From NCBI GenBank assembly GCA_905147135.1, contig LR990041.1, positions 12,399,907 through 12,463,906 on the forward strand: DNA of 64,000 bases, written 5' to 3'. This stretch comes from Blastobasis lacticolella (lineage: Eukaryota > Arthropoda > Insecta > Lepidoptera > Blastobasidae). Positions within the stretch are counted from its first letter, which is position 1. Each line of letters opens with the position of its first letter. This document shows positions 57,024 to 64,000 of this stretch, piece after piece. The position numbers and the translations under genes are program-made. Under the pieces are notes generated by a model. It saw nothing but the letters and a program-made list of their open reading frames with translations. It was not told where the DNA came from and did no database searches.

Positions 57024-57977
57024 CAATCAACTTTTTTATCGTCAATCCACAGCACGTCCAACCTCATAGAAAGAATTCTAAATCCTTCCGTCCCAAACTT
57101 TGAGGTGGCGTATCTGGGCGAGGCTACAAACGTTTGGCTTACGGCTGTCCCGAGTCCATGTTCACCATTATGCCCTAAAAGTCAAAAGAGCTGGGATGAT
57201 ATTCAATCTAAATTTATACGTTCGACCCTGTTTGGTAACTGCACCGACTCTACCCGTGCCAGGTTGGAAGCTGTGTCCAGGTGGGAGTCTGGCCAGTGGC
57301 TCCAGGCCTACCCATCGGCCAATACCGGCACATTTTTGGATAACTCCACGTTTCGTCTGGCCGTGGCTCTCCGCCTCGGTGCTGAGGTCTGTACCCCACA
57401 TAAATGCCCGTGTGGAGTGGACGTCGACCACCTGGGACACCACGGTCTATCCTGCCAAAAAAGCGCAGGACGCTTTTCACGCCACGCAGCCCTGAACGAC
57501 ATTTTGCGCCGCTCTCTTGCTACCGTCAACGTGCCGGCTATTCTAGAGCCGAACGGTATCGCACGTGACGATGGTAAGAGACCGGACGGAATGTCGCTCA
57601 TCCCTTGGAAGATGGGTCGGGCCTTAGTGTGGGATGCAACGTGTGTTGACACTCTGGCACCCTCCCATCTGCCATTTACTTCGAAAAAGGTTGCTGCTGC
57701 GGCTGAGACAGCTGAAAGGCAAAAAATTATGAAATACCGGGGTATAGGCACCCAAAACAATTTTGTTGCATTTGGTGTCGAGACCCTGGGTCCGTGGGGC
57801 CCCGGAGCGCTCTCTTTATACAGAGAAATTACGAAGAAATTGGTCGACACCACAGGTGATCGAAGAGCTGGCAGCTATCTCGCACAAAGAATAAGCATTG
57901 CTATTCAGAGAGGTAATGCTGCCAGCATCTTGGGTACACTTCCACACGACCCAAACTTTTTACATATTTTAAGTTAA
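57024..57977 (+). pseudogene. R2-like restriction-endonuclease-type retrotransposon C-terminus, open
   Basis: A frame open from 57024 (after TAA) to the TAA at 57975-57977, 317 codons without any ATG at its head: a 5'-truncated ORF rather than a gene. Numbering from the GTG at 57105, the zinc knuckle is C101-x1-C103-x8-H112-x4-C117, followed by LEP (148), RDDGKRPDG with RPD at 159-161, VWDATC with D177, FGVETLGPWGPGA and the terminal QRISIAIQRGNAASIL. The CCHC plus RPD-x15-D arrangement is that of the restriction-like endonuclease of R2-type LINEs, which cuts target DNA. All these residues are intact. The RT domain is missing. A short 3' UTR ends at AATAAA (58041). Sister copy: 16.2-17.1 kb, minus strand. 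Antisense open frames over it are shadows. Confidence 0.82.
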
Positions 57978-58040
57978 TTTCTTTTTCTTTTTATTGTAGA
58001 TATTATTAATTATGTTACATCATTGTATATTGCTTAGTTA

Positions 58041-58046
58041 AATAAA
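58041..58046 (+). terminator. AATAAA at the 3' end of the retrotransposon copy
   Basis: The polyadenylation signal lies 64 bases after the stop; the element probably ends shortly after, near 58055. Confidence 0.5.
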
Positions 58047-58436
58047 GTATTGTGACTTAAGTAGGTATATCAAATTAAAAATAAAGTGAAGGATATCCCT
58101 TTGCTTAGCAACCAGTTTAGTATTTGCTGTTTATTCCATCCGGCGAGGTATTAGTATTTAGCCATTTATTGTACACATGATTGTTACAAAATTAGGTATT
58201 CATTTTTATTATTTTCAACCGTCAACTGGTCAAACTTAGCTTTCTAATTTGTTGCGTCCCCATTGATCGAGGGGCTGGGCTAGGCCGGCGGACAACGATG
58301 ACTCACTATTTTCTTATTGCGAATGAACTAATAACCGATGTGCATTATTAATGGTCGATACCTGTACTACCTGATACCGATTAAGTTCCTGTACTTCCTC
58401 GGACTCAGGCTCCCTGTATGTGCTGTAAAGATATTT

Positions 58437-58735
58437 TTGATCTGGTGCCCACAGCACAATTCCGCCAGCGCATCACCCACCGTGGGCTGGGTATTCATCC
58501 CCACTACTACGTCTGTTGGTGTCCACGCGAAGGTTAGAAAGAACGTTTCTCCTACGATTCGGATGTGGAATGAGCTCCCAGTCACATTATTCGTTTGGAC
58601 TATGACAGAGGATCGGTCAAGAGATATATTAGAGGTATCTTTAGAGTACGCCCCTGGTATTGCTGATGCCCATAGGTGACGATGACCACTTTCCATCAGT
58701 TGGCCCGCTTACCTGTTTGTCTGTTGTTTAACATA
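58437..58735 (+). pseudogene. Retrotransposon family B 3' fragment, longest copy
   Basis: One frame reads VHAKVRKNVSPTIRMWNELP and APGIADAHR, the RT C-terminus of family B, followed by the TTTCCATCAGTTGGCCCGC 3' UTR and CCTGTTTGTCTGTTG. It shows more of the protein than the other family B copies and may keep a nearly open frame of about 80 codons. Confidence 0.75.
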
Positions 58736-58833
58736 GGTAAAAACCTGCCGAGGCGTGTCATGCCACCTGCAGTATAACGTTCCGTAGTTGCCTGCGTTAA
58801 TATGTGCGTGTAAGGTTTAGTAAAATTATACTT

Positions 58834-59003
58834 AAATAAATAAATATTCGTGGACAAATTCACACAGAATACTCAGAATTATACATAGAATACCCAGACC
58901 CGTAACAGAAATTAAAATTTATCATTTAAATTTCTGCCCGGCCGGAAATCGAACCCGGGACCTCTTGCGTGGCAATGTTGACCATTGAACCACTCAGGTC
59001 GTC
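58834..59003 (-). repeat. SINE1 copy, antisense, internally deleted
   Basis: The head ends at 59003 (GACGACCTGAGTGGTTCAAT in reverse), with a B box GGTTCGATTTCC variant. The TTGGGGCTAG block is missing, and the (TTTA)n tail is at 58834-58846. Confidence 0.8.
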
Positions 59004-59314
59004 GACTTATGTATTAACTGTAGGTAGAGACTTTTATTTATATGACCTTTTATTTATAGTTCTTAAGCTACAGAATAACAACTGAGTGTGAGTATGTATC
59101 GGAAATCCCAGCAAAATATATAGAAAACGCTAAATCAATTAACAAGAGTTTTTATCCATGGATTATTTAATAATTATCATATACTTCTATAATATATTTT
59201 ATCATTTACGACTCACATCGCGATTTCTGCCTATATTCACCAAAGTATCAGATCAAAGAAAAATAATATCTTTATGGTTAATGAAACGGAAAACATATTC
59301 GTACGGATCATATT

Positions 59315-59372
59315 TTAAAGTAATTATTTCAATTTCTGCTCCGGTGGGAATAGAACCCGCTGTGCTACTCAA
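59315..59372 (-). repeat. Possible SINE1 head scrap
   Basis: In reverse: GCGGGTTCTATTCCCACCGG plus AGCAGAAATTGAAAT, which resembles the B box and the following body of SINE1. Confidence 0.4.
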
Positions 59373-60060
59373 GTAATATTTACGATACGATCGACCAGAA
59401 AATACAGCGCTATGAGGAGGTAGGTATAACATTTCAATCAATTTCATATTTTTAATATTTTCCATTACAGGTAACTGGAATTTATTTGTTAAAGACAGTT
59501 GATATCAACTTACGCTAGTATATATAGGTTTATGGCTGAGACAAAGAAAAATATTGTATTTATTGGGATTAGAAATGAGGATAGTGGTTGCTTAAGAAAT
59601 TATTTTGTAATTTATTTATTTGGGGTGCGGGCATGTGTGCTCTGGCAGACCTTAAGTTAGTTTGGCTCTAGGATAGGTACCTAGGCTTTTAGGATGGGTT
59701 GTCATTCCGACAGTGTGGTCGGAACTTTAGTAGGTTTATGTTAATTACGTTTGGTCGTTAGGATTAGGCTTTATTTTAGCTAGGAGCCTGCATTTTGATA
59801 GGTTAAGGTAGGGAGGGCGTAGGTATTGACTGCTGGGTCCGCTCGCTGGGGCGCTCGCACTCGTCTGGTGTAAGTGCGCTCCGATTTGTTCATACTAGGG
59901 ATCGGAACGTCTGTGGGCTGCTTTGTCGAGCACACATATACTGGCTAGATAGATTTTCAAATAGGTTCTATTGTATAAAGTACACAGTGGTGAATTTTAA
60001 TATCCAATAATACTTTCCAGTTATCCTCAACCATGTGGTTCCACATAGACTCATCATTTT

Positions 60061-60332
60061 GTCGACCTGAATGGTTCAGTTGGTCAACAGCCGGTCTGCC
60101 AAGAGGTCCCGGGTTCGATTCCCGGCCGTGCAGAAATTGAAATGATGATATTTAATTTCTGTTACGGGTCTGGGTGTACCATGTATAATAAAATTATGTA
60201 TTAGTATGTATTTTAAAATTAACAAGTAGTTTATCAGTTCTCTGGCACCCATACCTAACACAAGCTTTGCTTACTTTAGGGCTAAGTGTCGCTGTGTGAA
60301 TCCAATCATATTTATTATTGTTTTATTATTAA
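60061..60332 (+). repeat. SINE1 copy, full length
   Basis: The head GTCGACCTGAATGGTTCAGT has lost a few bases before AAGAGG; the B box GGTTCGATTCC is perfect; the body contains ACGGGTCTGGGTGTACC, GGCACCCATACCTAACACAA and a (TTA)n end. Confidence 0.87.
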
Positions 60333-60562
60333 TGACACATCACTTCATGGCTACACTAACACTAGATATCCCGTTTCGCCTTTAAGACCTGTATTGTGCT
60401 AGGATCGTAATTGAATTTCGTTATTGGACGTGTTTGCTCAATATCCCCGTGAAATCCACAATGGAAGGTGATAGCCCGATATTGAATGGCTATATCGATA
60501 AGGGTAAAGTGATGCTTTACATATAATAAGTACCTACCTTTATGTAAACGAAATAAATAAAA

Positions 60563-60665
60563 AAATCGGTTGTGCTCTCGCGCACGAGGGCCCGGGGTCC
60601 GTGATGATTATGATCCAGGATTTGGTAGATCAGATAGTTACAGTAGAACGAGACCTCTGACCTGA
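60563..60665 (-). repeat. SINE2 tail fragment, antisense
   Basis: GGTTGTGCTCTCGCGCACGA, GGGCCCGGGGTCCGTGATG and GATCCAGGATTTGGTAGATC are the SINE2 3' body in reverse. Confidence 0.72.
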
Positions 60666-61190
60666 ATCCTTAGATAGCGGCCAAGGAAAATCATGCAATA
60701 CACAAACATGGCGTTTTTTTTCAAAATGTTAAATGATTGTGATTTTTGTAATTTTTTTTTTATTATTGGTGTACCAACAGCTATATAAAACATAATAAGT
60801 AATTTATTAGAATCAATAAGTCAATTACAGGTCCTCGCTAGTAGCAAATTATGATACGTGAATTACTTGGCGTTGATTTCCCAGTTGTGCTCTTGCACCC
60901 AAGGGCCCTTGATTTGGTAGGTCAGGTAATTTAAGTGAAGAGACTGCCACCTGACCTCCGTAACTCTGCTACCAGGGGAACCTGACCAGATTGGATCATG
61001 GTTACACATTCAGTCGCCTTAATGTACAGCTTTCATCGCGATGTTTTCGCTCACTATAAGGGCTTCAGTTAGCAGTCAACTAATGTATATAACTCAGAAA
61101 AGAGTCATTGGTTCATGGCCGCAGTAGGATTCTAACCCGGTACCTCCCGCTTACGAGTCGGATACCGTAACCACTCGGCCATCAACGCTT
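60665..61190 (-). repeat. Duplicated block: 3' flank plus SINE2 (copy 1)
   Basis: The block begins with TCCTTAGATAGCGG, CCAAGGAAAATCATGCAATA and CACAAACATGGCG, then leads into a nearly full antisense SINE2 (60868-61190) whose head reads GATGGCCGAGTGGTTACGGT in reverse. The same arrangement recurs at 62248-62679. Confidence 0.75.
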
Positions 61191-62247
61191 CTACCTTTAT
61201 GTAATCAACTCAATGTCGTCACGCCAAGAAGAAGAAGTGTAATCGACAATTATATTCGAGAATAGTACGTTTGTCTTTCATCACAAATATGATCATTATC
61301 AAACCACGTGCCATCAAATATTTATTATGTTGCACCTACGTATATCTACACTTCGTTAGGTTGCCACCATATCTATCAAATTTAAAGTTAATCTTTGGAA
61401 GGCAAAGCTAAAACTATCTCATCTTTGGTTAGTTACATTGGAGCGAATAACGTTTTTTTTTTCAAATATTTTGACTCACTTTTCTTTGCTAGATAGTTAG
61501 GTACTCATGGCAAAATATATAGTTTTTTTGGTATTCTGATACTATTACTAATCGCTTGATTCATTGTAATTGGTTCGCAGTCGCAGTTCAATGCAAGTTT
61601 TACGCATTTTTGGTTTACTGCTACAATTAAAACTTCCGTTGAACTGCCCATTGCGACCCAATTACATTTCCATAAAGTGAAGTAAATCAAAAGTCTCGAG
61701 GGCTAGGAGTAGGCCTCGAGCTTTGTTACCTGGAATAAACTTGCAACTAACTGTGAGAACAATTACAGAAATTGGGTCAAATAAACCATCCTCAATAACA
61801 AGTAGAATAATTTATTACAAACATTTGACAGTCATTAAGCACCTACCTAACAAAGCAATCCCTATCAATTCACTGACTAATTTCATTTTACGTTTTATAA
61901 GATCCATTTGCTCGCTAAGTCGGACCTAATAATTTGAAATATCCCCGTTAGAAAACACCATTTACCCGGCGACGACAACAAAGGAACTTAGTTGAAATTA
62001 TTTGAGATATTCAAATCTAATCTCGAACAAAATAGGCAGCGACATCATGTAAAGTTGAGAACAGCGATCTGCGAAACAAATAGGGGCACTGCTTCGCGAT
62101 AAGACACTCAGTTTACATTGGAGCACTTTCATTGTTAGTAGAACAAAGGGCTTGCCGTAGTCTAAAACGTGTTTTGTACGAAATGGCTAACACGCCGGAA
62201 GCAAGTACGGCTGTGCTCAAAACATAATTCTCTTTGTCTCAAAATTA
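61191..62247. other. No gene seen
   Basis: AT-rich DNA between the two duplicated blocks. Open frames at 61505-61690 and 61723-61929 have no recognisable content. Confidence 0.45.
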
Positions 62248-62679
62248 AATCCTTAGGCAGCGGGGGCCAAGGAAAATCAAGCAATACACAAACATGGCGG
62301 TCGTTTTCAAAATATTAATAATGTAAAGCTTTCTTGTAATTTTTATGATACGTAAATCTCCTTGGCGTTAATATCCCGGTTGTGCTCTCGCACACGAGGG
62401 TCAGGAGTCCGCCTTGACCATGATCCAGAATTTAGTATCTATTAAGGTATTTAAAGTGGGGTGACTGCCTCCTGACCTTTTGACCGTGTTAACAGGGGAA
62501 CCTGACCAGACCTGACCAGATTTCATCACGATATTTGCCCTCGCCGTATAAGCATCGGTTAGTGTTCAACTAATGTAAGTTACTGAGAACAGAGTCGTTG
62601 GTACATGGCCGCACTGGGGTTTGAACCCGGTACTCTCGCTTACAAGTCGGGCCACTTAACCACTAGCCCACCGACGCTT
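62248..62679 (-). repeat. Duplicated block: 3' flank plus SINE2 (copy 2)
   Basis: TCCTTAGGCAGCGG, CCAAGGAAAATCAAGCAATA and CACAAACATGGCGG precede an antisense SINE2 with ACGAGGGTCAGGAGTCCGCC, TGACCATGATCCAGAATTTA, CCTGACCAGA duplicated in tandem, and a head ending at 62679. Confidence 0.75.
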
Positions 62680-63518
62680 ATAAATGTGTCTATTAATTGA
62701 ATGGTTTTAATAGTTGTAATTAGTATGTATCCTTTCGTATACCGTGGTCTGTGAACGAGAGCGTGAACGAAACGGCCTTATAGTATACCTATATACTTCA
62801 CCGCAACGTTATTTCTGGCCTAATAAAGACGGCTAAGGCACAAGCCAAAGGCTTGTGTATGCAATATCCCGCACTACAGGCCGTGTACAACTTAGATGAA
62901 CGGCAAAGGGACTCTTGTAGAGCAATATTACGCTCCACGCTACACTCATAAGTTTTACGATATCCACTCGCTTAGATTTTATTACGGAGTCTAAGCGGAA
63001 GCCAATGCAATATCTAACTTGCCTAATCCTAGCTTCACTGTACGATATTAAACAAGTATATTAGATTACAGCGATGTGCCAATATAAGTTTTCCACAAAA
63101 CCAAAACGATTCTTCTTGTTCTGAAAATTGTCGTCTACTGAATTATTCCAAGGAACAGCTAAATAGTCAGAAATGTTTATATCATTTTTGTGCAAGACAA
63201 CAGTTTTACGACGAAGATTACAAAACGGGATACTCAGTCTAGTTTTGTCAGCAAACTTTTATTCTATTGCAGACAAAATACATACTTATAATTATGCTGA
63301 AGAGTGATATTTTGTTTTGAGGTGAATTTAATGAACGTCTTTTTCGTCGTCCCAACTTACATTCCAGTAAAATTGTGTTCTAGAAAAGCGTCCTACTTCT
63401 AAAGTTTAAAAGTCGTTTAACGTCATAGACGCGGAAGTGAGCACTGAAAATGAAGTGTCGTGCAGGTGCCAAACAAAAAATAATTATTGACTTATTTTAA
63501 ATAAATCTACACGCAGAA
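62680..63518. other. No gene seen
   Basis: Contains ACAAGCCAAAGGCTTGTG, a small hairpin at 62838, and otherwise unremarkable AT-rich DNA. Confidence 0.45.
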
Positions 63519-63800
63519 ATGGCGAGACCGAATGTTAGAAAGAGTAAATTAGTAAAAATTAAGGGAGTTATTCCCGTGTTCGACCTACCAAAACAACTTT
63601 CAGATGTGGAGTGACAACGTCTTCATCGTTTAAGAAAGAAAGAGGACAAAAGAAGAACACCAGTTCGCACTAGGTTGGCGAAAATGCCGAGAGGCGAATC
63701 CGAAGATCGACAATTTCTACATTGCTTCCATCCACACCATCTGGCCCACTTGAAAAAAAATGAAATTTCGATGGACGAATCAAATTCACGAAAAAATTAA
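63519..63800 (+). pseudogene. Small basic ORF interrupted by one TGA, unrecognised
   Basis: Starting at the ATG at 63519, 31 codons (MARPNVRKSKLVKIKGVIPV and on to QLSDVE) reach a TGA at 63612-63614. The same frame then continues for 61 more codons (QRLHRLRKKEDKRRTPVRTR, LAKMPRGESEDR) to a TAA at 63798. The peptide is strongly Lys/Arg-rich with a coiled-coil-like middle, and codon content is consistent on both sides of the TGA, as expected if a CGA or TGG codon mutated. No family is recognised. It may be a scrap of a transposon DNA-binding protein, a decayed host gene, or chance. Confidence 0.35.
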
Positions 63801-64000
63801 CGATGGTGGCTTGACCTCTGGCCATTCCAATTTTTTTTAGTTATATATGTTTATAGTTACTATACCTACTACAAAGCTAGAACATTACTACTAAGCCTCA
63901 GAAATCTACTCAAGTATGCGAAAGTAGGTTAGAAACAGCGCAGCAGAAGCGCGGTTTGAGCCGTAATTTAGGAAACAATATTACTATCATATACATCCTT
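63801..64000. other. No feature seen to window end
   Basis: AT-rich with a T-run at 63830; nothing recognised. Confidence 0.5.

Noticed and set aside
57100..57853. Open frames of 76-181 codons antisense or shifted over the 57-kb retrotransposon ORF
   Set aside because: GC-rich coding DNA produces such shadows; they lack domains, while the main frame has CCHC and RPD..D motifs.

Overview
This window looks like lepidopteran (moth or butterfly) nuclear DNA. It is AT-rich and eukaryotic, with one convincing host protein-coding gene in 64 kb and a very high load of small, decayed transposable elements. The reasons for Lepidoptera are inferential. Many 5'-truncated tails of jockey/CR1-type non-LTR retrotransposons encode the C-terminal family typical of moth genomes. 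Two tRNA-headed SINE families are scattered on both strands. There are Helitron-like short elements with TC...CTAG ends, and many foldback elements (MITEs). No bacterial features, rRNA, true tRNA gene or CRISPR array is visible.

Layout. 1-9 kb: the C-terminal reverse-transcriptase fragment of a retrotransposon at the left edge, several inverted-repeat elements, and an exact 67-bp-period duplication near 6.8 kb. 9-16 kb: nested MITEs (one hAT-like with an exact 8-bp target duplication), two antisense SINEs, a foldback element with 92-bp arms, and retrotransposon 3' tails. 16-18.6 kb: a 5'-truncated, frameshifted copy of a restriction-like-endonuclease retrotransposon ORF on the minus strand, followed by two Helitron-like copies. 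19-31.6 kb: SINEs, a Tc1/mariner-like MITE abutting a larger hAT-like foldback, a GA microsatellite and palindromes. 31.6-38 kb: the quietest stretch, with almost nothing recognisable. 38-50 kb: a full-length SINE2, a MITE next to a retrotransposon tail, two inverted Helitron-like pairs, tandem duplications and a dead reverse-transcriptase palm fragment.

50.6-51.6 kb carries the only strong host gene: an intronless-coding 312-residue seven-transmembrane receptor resembling the transmembrane domain of Methuselah-like/secretin-class GPCRs but with almost no ectodomain. A dead Tc1-like transposase lies about 80 bp or more downstream. 52.7-64 kb: more SINEs, a second, better preserved restriction-like-endonuclease retrotransposon C-terminus at 57 kb, a duplicated SINE-containing block at 60.7 and 62.3 kb, and a small basic ORF interrupted by one TGA near the right edge.

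The elements do not form a pathway. The window reads as an intergenic or large-intron landscape around one small GPCR gene. Many open frames of 60-120 codons begin at non-ATG codons and are chance or repeat-derived, so they are not annotated as genes. All similarity statements are by eye; no database search was possible.
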